From Thiopontia sp013349825 (GTDB lineage: Bacteria; Pseudomonadota; Gammaproteobacteria; GCF-002020875), in assembly GCA_963981015.1 (NCBI GenBank), contig CAXCCG010000068.1, positions 1 through 14,271 on the forward strand: a stretch of DNA of 14,271 nt, read 5' to 3'. Below, in pieces: positions 1 through 5,913 of the stretch. Numbering within the stretch: the stretch's first letter is position 1; each line of letters opens with the position of its first letter. Below the pieces are notes generated by a model that did no database searches, was not told the DNA's origin, and was given only the letters and a program-made list of their open reading frames with translations. Made by a program: the position numbers and the translations under genes.

Positions 1-33
1 AAAGCCGCCCCGCCTAGTGGGGCGGCTTTTTTT
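1..33 (+). terminator. Rho-independent terminator
   Basis: A perfect 11-bp stem (1-11 AAAGCCGCCCC with 19-29) closes a 7-nt loop (12-18), and the right arm runs into seven T residues (27-33). This is a classical intrinsic terminator for a + strand gene that lies left of the window. Because the left arm begins with AAA, it has only weak potential to act on the other strand. Confidence 0.9.
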
Positions 34-85
34 ATTGGTCACCAGAACTTGACAAAACTCACCACGTACATGAAAGTAAGTCATT

Positions 86-325
86 ATGAGCACAACAACC
101 TTTGATACACTACAATTTGTAGAACGACTAACCCAGGCAGGCATCTCACCAGAGCATGCGAAGGCAGAAGCAGAAGCGCTCAAAGACGCTCTGAAATCAA
201 CAGAAATCGTATCCAAGGCCGACCTTCAAATTGCATTAGCTGAGCTTCACTCAGACCTGATCAAGTGGATAGCAGGACTGGCTTTTGCCCAGATTGCACT
301 TTTAGTCGCACTGCTATTGAAATAG
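86..325 (+). CDS. Small coiled-coil protein with C-terminal membrane helix (DUF1640/CCDC90-like)
   Basis: This 79-residue protein has a helical, Ala/Glu/Lys-rich N-terminal part (residues 1-57) with an 'FVERLTQAGISPEHAKAEAE' segment, then a single hydrophobic helix at about residues 58-78 (IKWIAGLAFAQIALLVALLL). This layout (antiparallel coiled coil, then one membrane anchor at the very C-terminus) is that of the bacterial DUF1640/CCDC90-like family, whose mitochondrial relatives include MCUR1. The bacterial function is unknown. The start ATG at 86 has only a weak ribosome binding site (AAGTAAG at 75-81 region). A TTGACA hexamer lies at 49-54, but I see no good -10 at the right distance. It precedes another coiled-coil/membrane gene by about 35 bp, so the two may be co-transcribed. 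Family assignment is from memory of the pattern, not from a search. Confidence 0.75.
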   Translation: MSTTTFDTLQFVERLTQAGISPEHAKAEAEALKDALKSTEIVSKADLQIALAELHSDLIKWIAGLAFAQIALLVALLLK

Positions 326-360
326 AGCACAACCATCAGAGCAACAAGCCGTTTCATGCT

Positions 361-819
361 ATGATCAGACCTATGAAACTGCCGCTCCTGCTACTTATAC
401 TCCAACTACTACTTCCCAGCACCACAATTGCTGCTGAGACTGCCACCAAAGAGGATATTCGTATGGTGGTAGAGGTGATGCGCGACCAGCACCGGCTCAT
501 TGAAAAACGGTTTGAGCAAATCGATAGGCGTTTTGAACAGATCGACAAGCACTTTGAACATATAGACAAACGGTTCGAACTGGTTGAAAAGGGGTTTGAA
601 CAGATTGATAAGCGTTTTGAGTTCATACAATCTCTATTAATAGCCCTCTTTATAGCCAGTATCGGCAGTCCGTTTCTAGTAGAACGCTATCGTCAACGCC
701 GTGACCAGCAGGATCAGGAGATCATTCGTGGCTCTGACCGACTCTTTGCTGCCATGCGTGAAGCTGCCAACCATGACCCCAAGTTGAAAGAGATCCTTTC
801 TGCTGCCAGGCTGCTGTAG
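361..819 (+). CDS. Secreted or membrane coiled-coil protein with RFEQID heptad repeats
   Basis: A protein of about 152 residues. It starts with a signal-peptide-like segment (MKLPLLLLILQLLLPSTTIAAE) followed by a long helix made of 7-residue repeats of the form [K/R]RFEQID (about residues 50-91), a hydrophobic helix at about residues 95-115 (SLLIALFIASIGSPFLV), and a charged C-terminal tail. The reading frame is open upstream to 265, but that stretch overlaps the preceding gene in another frame and lacks a leader sequence, so ATG 361 (or the in-frame ATG at 373, which puts the signal peptide at the very N-terminus) is preferred. No clear Shine-Dalgarno sequence is present before either. Function is unknown. 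The strict heptads suggest an oligomeric coiled coil anchored at the inner membrane. It follows another small coiled-coil/anchor gene and converges on hemW. Confidence 0.7.
   Translation: MIRPMKLPLLLLILQLLLPSTTIAAETATKEDIRMVVEVMRDQHRLIEKRFEQIDRRFEQIDKHFEHIDKRFELVEKGFEQIDKRFEFIQSLLIALFIASIGSPFLVERYRQRRDQQDQEIIRGSDRLFAAMREAANHDPKLKEILSAARLL
508..633 (+). repeat. Six tandem 21-bp units encoding coiled-coil heptads
   Basis: Units begin at 508, 529, 550, 571, 592 and 613. Each encodes seven residues of the pattern RRFEQID (variants HFEHIDK, RFELVEK, GFEQIDK). The period matches one heptad, so the repeat is both a DNA tandem repeat and a protein coiled coil, and copy number could change in frame by slippage. 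The repeat also creates open antisense frames at 354-630 that are not real genes. Confidence 0.85.
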
Positions 820-855
820 CCCTCCTCCGCCTCCCCAAAAAATAGGGGGCGTTCT

Positions 856-2004
856 TCAAAATAGCAACAGCAGATCATTGAGGAAATTCCTCCCCAGCAC
901 GGTCACACACAACCGCCTCTCTTCCCACTGAAGCAGCCCCCGGCCTATTCCCTCTTCTACAGCACCAGCGACTACCCCCCATTCACACCCGGTTCTTTGC
1001 TCGAATTGATCCGGTTGCAGCGGCTCTAATCTCCTTAATCGATTCATCATAAATTCAGAAGGTAATTGCTCAGGCTCCACAACAGAGTGACTACTAAGCA
1101 CACTTTCTGTCCCCGAAGAAAAGATATATTGCTGTGGATTTCGGTGCCGTGTGCTACGGGTCACACTACCGATTACAACACTGGTTAGTTTAGAGTGTGC
1201 CCCAGCACCAATCCCCAGATAATCCCCAAAATTCCAGTAGTTGAGATTATGACGACACTGCTGCTGTGGTCGTGCATAGGCCGATATCTCATATTGTATC
1301 AACTCTTCCTGCTGAAGCAGCTGCTGCCCCTCTTGCTGAATCTCCCAAAGTTGATCATCATCAGGCAATCGTGCCGGCGGCGTATGACCAAAGGGGGTAT
1401 TGGGCTCCATCGTCAACTGATACCAGGAGAGATGCCCTACCCCCATCGCAACCACCCGCCGAAGATCCTCGGTTGCCTGCTCTATACTCTGCTCTGGTAG
1501 ACCAAACATCAGATCAATATTAACCCTGTCAAACCCGACCTCTTGCGCCACCTCTATTGCTCGTATCGCCTCATCCCCGGTATGAATTCGACCAATCTTT
1601 CTCAATGATTCATCGTACAAACTCTGCACACCGATAGAGAGCCGGTTCACCCCTGCCTGCCGATAACCGTAAAAATAGCCCTCATCCACAGCACCAGGAT
1701 TGGCCTCAAGCGTTATCTCGGGACCACCCCCCAAAGGGAGACGCGCCCTGACCCCCGACAGTAGGTGTGCAATCTCTTCATCCGGAAAGAGGCTGGGGGT
1801 TCCTCCGCCGATAAAGATAGAGCGTACCGGACGCCCCCAGACTTTGGGCAGCTCCCACTCCAGATCTTTTAATAACGCATCTACATAGGCACGATAGGGT
1901 GGAGTAGTTACTGCATGCGAGTTGAAGTCACAGTAGGGGCACTTCTGCAGGCACCACGGAAGATGGATATAGAGCGAGAGCGGAATGGCTGCCGTAAAGT
2001 GCAA
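856..2004 (-). CDS. hemW: Radical SAM heme chaperone HemW (HemN-like)
   Basis: This 382-residue protein has the radical SAM cluster motif CLQKCPYC (Cys18, Cys22, Cys25) inside the family signature YIHLPWC...CDFNSH, followed by the SAM-binding IFIGGGTPS segment and GVQSLYD, typical of the HemN/HemW group. The spacing and length (about 380) fit HemW (formerly YggW) rather than true oxygen-independent coproporphyrinogen oxidase HemN, which is longer. HemW binds heme and delivers it to respiratory enzymes; it does not act as a coproporphyrinogen III dehydrogenase. The start is a TTG codon at 2004, ten residues before the conserved SLYIH, in line with family N-termini, and it lies 5 nt after the rdgB stop. 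The gene is last in the rph-rdgB-hemW cluster and converges on the coiled-coil gene at 361-819. No T-rich terminator is obvious in the 36-bp gap. Confidence 0.93.
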   Translation of the reverse strand: MHFTAAIPLSLYIHLPWCLQKCPYCDFNSHAVTTPPYRAYVDALLKDLEWELPKVWGRPVRSIFIGGGTPSLFPDEEIAHLLSGVRARLPLGGGPEITLEANPGAVDEGYFYGYRQAGVNRLSIGVQSLYDESLRKIGRIHTGDEAIRAIEVAQEVGFDRVNIDLMFGLPEQSIEQATEDLRRVVAMGVGHLSWYQLTMEPNTPFGHTPPARLPDDDQLWEIQQEGQQLLQQEELIQYEISAYARPQQQCRHNLNYWNFGDYLGIGAGAHSKLTSVVIGSVTRSTRHRNPQQYIFSSGTESVLSSHSVVEPEQLPSEFMMNRLRRLEPLQPDQFEQRTGCEWGVVAGAVEEGIGRGLLQWEERRLCVTVLGRNFLNDLLLLF

Positions 2005-2009
2005 TGGGG

Positions 2010-2609
2010 TCAGGAGAGCAGCTCCACCAGTTTCTTCAACGCCTGTCCACGATGGCTTAACTTGTTTTTTACTTCAGCCGCCAACTCTGCAGAGCTGCAG
2101 CCTTGTTGTGGAACCCAAAAAAGAGGGTCGTAACCAAACCCGTTCTCTCCCTGTGGCGCAGTAAGAATACGCCCCTCCCAACTACCTTGAGCAACCAACG
2201 GCACTGGATCTTCTGCATGACGCATAAAGACCATCACACACTGAAAACGAGCACTGCGTTCAGCTTCCACAACCCCCTCCAGCGCCTGAAGTAGTTTCTG
2301 ATTATTTGCGGCATCCCCTCCATCCTCCCCCGCATAACGGGCCGAATAGATTCCCGGCGCCCCTTTAAGGTAGTCCACCTCAAGCCCGGAATCATCTGCA
2401 ATAGCAGGCAACCCTGTATGTGCTGCTGCATTACGTGCCTTGAGGATGGCATTTTCCACAAAGGTAAGCCCTGTCTCTTCCACCTCTTCTACATTGAACT
2501 CGGTTTGCGGTATCACCGTCATCTCAAAGTTGGCCAACAACTGGCCCAGCTCACGCACTTTACCCTTGTTACCGGTTGCCAATACCACTTGACCGGCTAC
2601 ACCACTCAT
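2010..2609 (-). CDS. rdgB: XTP/dITP diphosphatase (HAM1 family)
   Basis: This 199-residue protein has all hallmarks of the RdgB/HAM1 family: the N-terminal nucleotide-binding motif ATGNKGKVREL (residues 11-21), the catalytic ADDSGLEVDYL segment near residue 70, GAPGIYSARYAG, and the late GFGYDPLF motif. It hydrolyses non-canonical purine nucleotides (dITP, XTP, ITP) to monophosphates and so keeps them out of DNA and RNA. It starts at ATG 2609, overlapping the rph stop by 4 nt (ATGA), which implies translational coupling. Full length; nothing unusual. Confidence 0.96.
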   Translation of the reverse strand: MSGVAGQVVLATGNKGKVRELGQLLANFEMTVIPQTEFNVEEVEETGLTFVENAILKARNAAAHTGLPAIADDSGLEVDYLKGAPGIYSARYAGEDGGDAANNQKLLQALEGVVEAERSARFQCVMVFMRHAEDPVPLVAQGSWEGRILTAPQGENGFGYDPLFWVPQQGCSSAELAAEVKNKLSHRGQALKKLVELLS

Positions 2610-3319
2610 TTCAACGCCTCTTGTTGGTGCTCAATCAGATCAGTAATACCCTGTTGTGCCAGTGCCAACATCTGCTGCATCTCTTCCATACTGAATGGTG
2701 CCTCTTCTGCGGTACCCTGCACCTCGATGAACTGCCCATCTCCATTCATCACCACATTCATATCGGTCTCGGCACTGGAGTCCTCGTCATAGTCAAGATC
2801 CAGCACCGCAGTACCGTTGTAGATTCCTACAGATATTGAGGCAATCGGTGTAACAATCGGGTTCTGTTTCACCACTCCCTTCTTCATCAGCTGGTTGATT
2901 GCATCACTCAGCGCCACAAAGCCACCGGTAATCGATGCCGTACGGGTACCACCATCCGCCTGAATTACATCACAATCTACTGTGATCTGCTGCTCCCCCA
3001 GAACCTTCATGTCTACCGCTGCTCGCAGTGAGCGTCCGATCAGACGCTGAATTTCCATGGTGCGCCCCCCCTGTTTGCCACGAGCCGCTTCTCGTCCCAT
3101 TCGACTTCCGGTAGAGCGCGGCAACATGCCATATTCTGCCGTCACCCACCCTTTACCCTGTCCCTTCAACCAACGTGGAATACGGTCTTCTACCGATGCT
3201 GTGCAGATCACTTTGGTATCACCAAATTCCACCAGTACCGACCCCTCCGCATGTTTGGTGTAGTTTCGGGTAATCTTGATCTCACGCATCTGATCGGGGG
3301 CTCTTTTACTGGGTCGCAT
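2606..3319 (-). CDS. rph: Ribonuclease PH
   Basis: This 237-residue protein matches full-length RNase PH: MRPSKRAPDQMR start, the basic RIPRWLKGQGKGWVTAEYGMLPRST segment, GRTMEIQRLIGRSLRAAVD with the phosphate-binding arginine, and the active-site DCDVIQADGGTRTASITGG motif. The enzyme is a phosphorolytic 3'-5' exoribonuclease that trims tRNA and other RNA 3' ends. The start ATG at 3319 is preceded by a strong ribosome binding site (AAGGAG about 8 nt upstream on the minus strand). It is the first gene of a leftward cluster with rdgB and hemW and is divergent from yicC, a common gammaproteobacterial arrangement. Confidence 0.97.
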   Translation of the reverse strand: MRPSKRAPDQMREIKITRNYTKHAEGSVLVEFGDTKVICTASVEDRIPRWLKGQGKGWVTAEYGMLPRSTGSRMGREAARGKQGGRTMEIQRLIGRSLRAAVDMKVLGEQQITVDCDVIQADGGTRTASITGGFVALSDAINQLMKKGVVKQNPIVTPIASISVGIYNGTAVLDLDYDEDSSAETDMNVVMNGDGQFIEVQGTAEEAPFSMEEMQQMLALAQQGITDLIEHQQEALK

Positions 3320-3359
3320 AGCAACACTCCTTGTATACTGTTCACATTAAGAAAGGCGC

Positions 3360-3389
3360 ATTATCCAGCAATTCAACGATAGGGTTCAA
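3360..3389 (-). promoter_or_regulatory. Predicted sigma-70 promoter of rph-rdgB-hemW
   Basis: On the minus strand, TTGAAC (3389-3384) and GATAAT (3365-3360) are separated by 18 bp. They sit about 40 bp upstream of the rph start codon inside the 75-bp region shared with yicC. Both hexamers are close to the consensus. I did not find an equally good pair for yicC on the + strand. Confidence 0.6.
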
Positions 3390-3394
3390 TAAAG

Positions 3395-4261
3395 ATGATC
3401 CAAAGTATGACCGCATTTGCACGCAGAGACCTTCAAGCCGAGTGGGGCAGCCTCGCCTGGGAGATTCGTTCCGTCAACCACCGCTATCTGGAGCTGTTTA
3501 TACGTCTTCCCGAAGAGCTTCGCCCAATCGAAAACAAGATCCGTGAACAGGCCCGAAAAAAACTGGGACGAGGCAAGGTGGAGTGCGGCCTCCGTTTTAC
3601 CCCAGCCAGCCACAGCAGCAGCGGCCTTCAGCTAGATGATCAATTGGCTCAGCAGGTTGCCACTGCCGCCAAACAAATTGCCCACCATATCGACAATGCT
3701 GCACGGGTTGACCCAATGGAAATTCTGGCCTGGCCTGGTGTTATTCAGTCAGAGTCTTTCGACAGCGAACTGATCCAGCAACAGGCGATCCAACTTTTTC
3801 AGCAAGCCCTCGAGGAGCTGGTTGATACACGCAGTCGTGAAGGTGGCCGTCTCAAGGAGATGATTCAACAACGCTGCGATACCATGAACCCACTGGTAGC
3901 ACAGGCCAAAACTGAGATGCCGAAGGTGATCGAGCTGACGCGTCAGAAGTTCCGGGAACGGCTCGAAGAGTTTCTCGAACAAGCTGATGAAAACCGGTTG
4001 GAACAAGAGTTGGCGCTACAGGCTCAAAAACTCGACATTGATGAGGAGATGGATAGGCTGACCACGCATTTAGATGAGGTGGAACGCATTTTAAAGAAAG
4101 GAGGTGCCGTTGGACGCCGCCTCGATTTTTTAATGCAGGAGTTACATCGTGAAGCCAACACCTTAGGCTCTAAATCTTCTCATATTGAAACCACCCGGAT
4201 CGCTGTAGAGATGAAGGTATTGATTGAACAGATACGGGAGCAGGTGCAAAATATTGAATGA
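3395..4261 (+). CDS. yicC: YicC-family endoribonuclease
   Basis: This 288-residue protein begins with the family signature MIQSMTAFARR and VNHRYLELFIRLPEELRPIE (YicC_N domain, about residues 1-155). It ends with the conserved C-terminal DUF1732-type segment DEEMDRLTTHLDEVERIL...GRRLDFLMQELHREANTLGSKS. Members of the YicC/YloC family are endoribonucleases; E. coli YicC has been linked to small-RNA turnover. The start ATG at 3395 has only a distant AGGG (3381-3384). The gene is divergent from rph. The usual chromosomal neighbour on the 3' side (often gmk or dinD-type genes) is absent and replaced by an integrase, and the last codons (REQVQNIE, stop TGA) are intact, as expected when an island inserts at the 3' end and restores the gene. 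Confidence 0.95.
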   Translation: MIQSMTAFARRDLQAEWGSLAWEIRSVNHRYLELFIRLPEELRPIENKIREQARKKLGRGKVECGLRFTPASHSSSGLQLDDQLAQQVATAAKQIAHHIDNAARVDPMEILAWPGVIQSESFDSELIQQQAIQLFQQALEELVDTRSREGGRLKEMIQQRCDTMNPLVAQAKTEMPKVIELTRQKFRERLEEFLEQADENRLEQELALQAQKLDIDEEMDRLTTHLDEVERILKKGGAVGRRLDFLMQELHREANTLGSKSSHIETTRIAVEMKVLIEQIREQVQNIE

Positions 4262-4262
4262 T
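4240..4262. other. Proposed island attachment site at the yicC 3' end
   Basis: The last codons of yicC are directly followed by non-coding DNA and an integrase gene. The 3' end of yicC is a known target for integrases of mobilizable genomic islands in Vibrio and related bacteria, so the crossover is expected near these bases. The exact core cannot be set because the second copy (attR) is not in this window: I see no repeat of the yicC 3' end to the right. Confidence 0.35.
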
Positions 4263-4351
4263 TTTTCAGGGCGTTTCACAATACATTAAATCGTTATATT
4301 TCATAGGATTAAGCAAAAACGCCTTTTCATGCCGTTTCACATTCTTTCACC

Positions 4352-4426
4352 CTGTCACCAATGAGTGGTGACAGAAATGGTGACAGAAACCTTAAAACCA
4401 GTCCATAATACCCATTCCTGTCACCA
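4352..4426. repeat. Four TGGTGACAG repeats upstream of int
   Basis: The 9-mer TGGTGACAG occurs at 4366-4374 and 4378-4386 on the + strand and inverted at 4352-4360 and 4418-4426. The first pair forms a perfect palindrome with a 5-nt spacer (ATGAG). Just to the left, GTTTCAC occurs at 4273-4279 and 4334-4340 with a CTTTCAC at 4344-4350. Such arrays between an attachment site and an integrase are typical of arm-type integrase binding sites or operators of a directionality factor; which one applies cannot be read from the sequence. Confidence 0.75.
4380..4409 (+). promoter_or_regulatory. Predicted int promoter overlapped by repeats
   Basis: GTGACA (4380-4385) and CATAAT (4404-4409), each one base from consensus, are separated by 18 bp. 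The -35 lies inside a TGGTGACAG repeat and the expected transcription start (about 4416-4418) abuts the inverted copy at 4418-4426. A protein binding the repeats would therefore control int transcription. This is a prediction from sequence only. Confidence 0.45.
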
Positions 4427-4446
4427 CTTTTAGGCAATGCATTATT

Positions 4447-5673
4447 ATGGCCCAACTCCTCACAGTCACAAAAATCAGATCTCTGATTAAATCAGGCAAA
4501 CCGGGTAGGCACTCAGCAGGTAACAACCTCTACTTCCGTATAAGCGATGAAGCAACCGCCACATGGGTTGTGCGTTACACCATCTACGGTAAACGCCGAG
4601 AAATGACCCTTGGCAACTACCCCTCAATATCACTTGCTGACGCTTATGCTCGCGCACTCCAGATCAAAGAGGATTGTAAAAATGACATTGACCCACTAGC
4701 TCAGCGCCGTCGTGCCGACATTGGGGACTTCAACACCGTTGAAGACCTTGCGGAAGATTGGCTTGCTGATTGCAGCAAACGGTTGAAGCATCCAAAAATT
4801 CCCATACGAATCTACAAAAAAGACATCCATCCATTAATTGGGGAGCTCGCTATTGATCAAGTCACTCCGCGTGATATTCGAGCCATCATCAACGCAATCA
4901 CCAAAAACGGAAGACCCACCATCGCCAATGACGCGCTCATGTACTGCAAGCAACTATTTCGCCACGGCATCAAGCTAGACCTGCTCACACACAACCCTGC
5001 AGAACCATTTACAGCAACCGATGCTGGCGGCATCGAAAAGAGCCGCAGTCGCGCTCTCTCACTGGATGATCTCAAAATCACCTTTAAGGTATTTCGAGAG
5101 AACCATAACCAGTTCACACGAGAAAACTATCTGGCCATCGCGCTGCTGGTTTCCCTTGGCATCCGAAAGGGAGAGCTGGTTGCCGCAAAATGGGAAGAGT
5201 TCGATACGCAAAAACAGCTATGGAACATCCCAAAAGAGCGCAGCAAGACAGAGGTACCAATCACTATCCCCTTGCCGAATGAAGCCATGAAATGGCTTGA
5301 AGAACTGCACATCAGAGCCGGGCAGTCCGACTACGTCTTTCCCAATCGCCGCTCCAGCATACGCTATCAACACATCAGCCCTGACACCATCAATGCAGCC
5401 GTACAGAAGCTACATCGTGAAAATAAACTAAAAATAGAGCACTTCACCATTCATGACCTCCGCCGCACTTTTCGAAGCCTGCTCTCCAGCGAAGGCATAC
5501 CCGGACATATCGCGGAGCGTTGCCTGAACCATAAACTCAAAGGCGTTGAAGGCATCTATGACCGATACGACTATCTCGATGAACGCAAACATGCACTAGA
5601 GGTCATTAGCAAAAAAATAGCCCCCCTCATCAATGTCGACAGTGAACAAAAATTCACATTCACCAACCACTGA
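4447..5673 (+). CDS. int: P4-like tyrosine integrase (DUF4102 arm-binding domain)
   Basis: This 408-residue integrase has an N-terminal arm-type DNA-binding domain (about 1-90, with YGKRREMTLGNYPSISLADA), a core-binding domain (about 100-190) and a catalytic domain (about 210-385). The catalytic residues are visible: Arg240 in LGIRKGEL, His336 and Arg339 in HDLRRT, His362 in LNHK, and Tyr371 in IYDRYDYLDER, so the enzyme appears intact. It should catalyse site-specific insertion and excision of the island. It begins 185 bp downstream of yicC, is read away from it, and has a weak ribosome binding site (TAGG at 4431-4434) before ATG 4447. Another ATG at 4437 is out of frame. The gene ends with a TGA stop, evidence that the host reads TGA as stop. 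Confidence 0.95.
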   Translation: MAQLLTVTKIRSLIKSGKPGRHSAGNNLYFRISDEATATWVVRYTIYGKRREMTLGNYPSISLADAYARALQIKEDCKNDIDPLAQRRRADIGDFNTVEDLAEDWLADCSKRLKHPKIPIRIYKKDIHPLIGELAIDQVTPRDIRAIINAITKNGRPTIANDALMYCKQLFRHGIKLDLLTHNPAEPFTATDAGGIEKSRSRALSLDDLKITFKVFRENHNQFTRENYLAIALLVSLGIRKGELVAAKWEEFDTQKQLWNIPKERSKTEVPITIPLPNEAMKWLEELHIRAGQSDYVFPNRRSSIRYQHISPDTINAAVQKLHRENKLKIEHFTIHDLRRTFRSLLSSEGIPGHIAERCLNHKLKGVEGIYDRYDYLDERKHALEVISKKIAPLINVDSEQKFTFTNH

Positions 5674-5749
5674 CGTTTGTTCTTTTAACTTCGTTTACTA
5701 TCGTTTAGACACTCTCTGCTCCACTACAGCAAGCCATCCTGAGCGCTAA

Positions 5750-5829
5750 CTATCACGCATTTCAGGCCAACCATCACACTTTTCAGGTGGGCTATCACTT
5801 TTTCCGGAACAGCTATCACTCTTTTCAGG
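5750..5829 (+). repeat. Four 21-bp-spaced iterons (plasmid-type origin)
   Basis: Four direct repeats of consensus CTATCACNCTTTTCAGG start at 5750, 5771, 5792 and 5813, exactly 21 bp apart (two helical turns). The third copy has TTCCGG in place of TTCAGG. A further inverted piece, TTCCGGAAAAAAG (5832-5844), mirrors the third copy. This is the structure of iterons bound by Rep_3-family initiators on the same face of the helix. The following 5848-5890 stretch is strongly AT-rich and could be the unwinding region. I see no DnaA box. The 76 bases between the integrase stop (5673) and the first iteron hold no gene. Confidence 0.85.
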
Positions 5830-5844
5830 GATTCCGGAAAAAAG

Positions 5845-5872
5845 TATCACAAAAATTTGCAAAAACGTGATA
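5845..5872. promoter_or_regulatory. Inverted half-iteron operator of the rep promoter
   Basis: TATCAC (5845-5850), the core of the iteron, reappears inverted as GTGATA (5867-5872) with 16 bp between. In iteron plasmids such as F, pSC101 and R6K, Rep dimers bind an inverted repeat of iteron halves to repress their own gene. Here the repeat lies between the iterons and the rep frame and overlaps the predicted promoter, as expected for that role. Confidence 0.6.
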
Positions 5873-5884
5873 TTTCAATATATT
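5856..5884 (+). promoter_or_regulatory. Predicted rep promoter
   Basis: TTTGCA (5856-5861) and TATATT (5879-5884) are separated by 17 bp, placing a start near 5890 and leaving about 24 nt before ATG 5914. The -10 is good and the -35 is moderate. The inverted half-iteron GTGATA lies in the spacer, so Rep binding would block the polymerase. Confidence 0.5.
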
Positions 5885-5913
5885 AAGGTTACTACTCTTT
5901 AACCAAACCCTTT

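Noticed and set aside
354..630. Two overlapping antisense open frames over the heptad repeat region
   Set aside because: They mirror the 21-bp repeat of the + strand gene; their products are low-complexity repeats without a start signal.
822..855. C-rich/G-rich inverted repeat between the convergent genes as a terminator
   Set aside because: The stem (CGCCTCCCC against GGGGGCG) is imperfect and no T-run follows on either strand.
4270..4323. GGCGTTT/AAACGCC inverted repeat after yicC as a terminator
   Set aside because: The arms are only 7 bp and 40 bp apart with no T-run; it more likely belongs to the attachment region.
5750..5829. Short regularly spaced repeats as a CRISPR array
   Set aside because: The unit is 17 bp with only about 4 bp between copies and there are no cas genes; the pattern is that of iterons.
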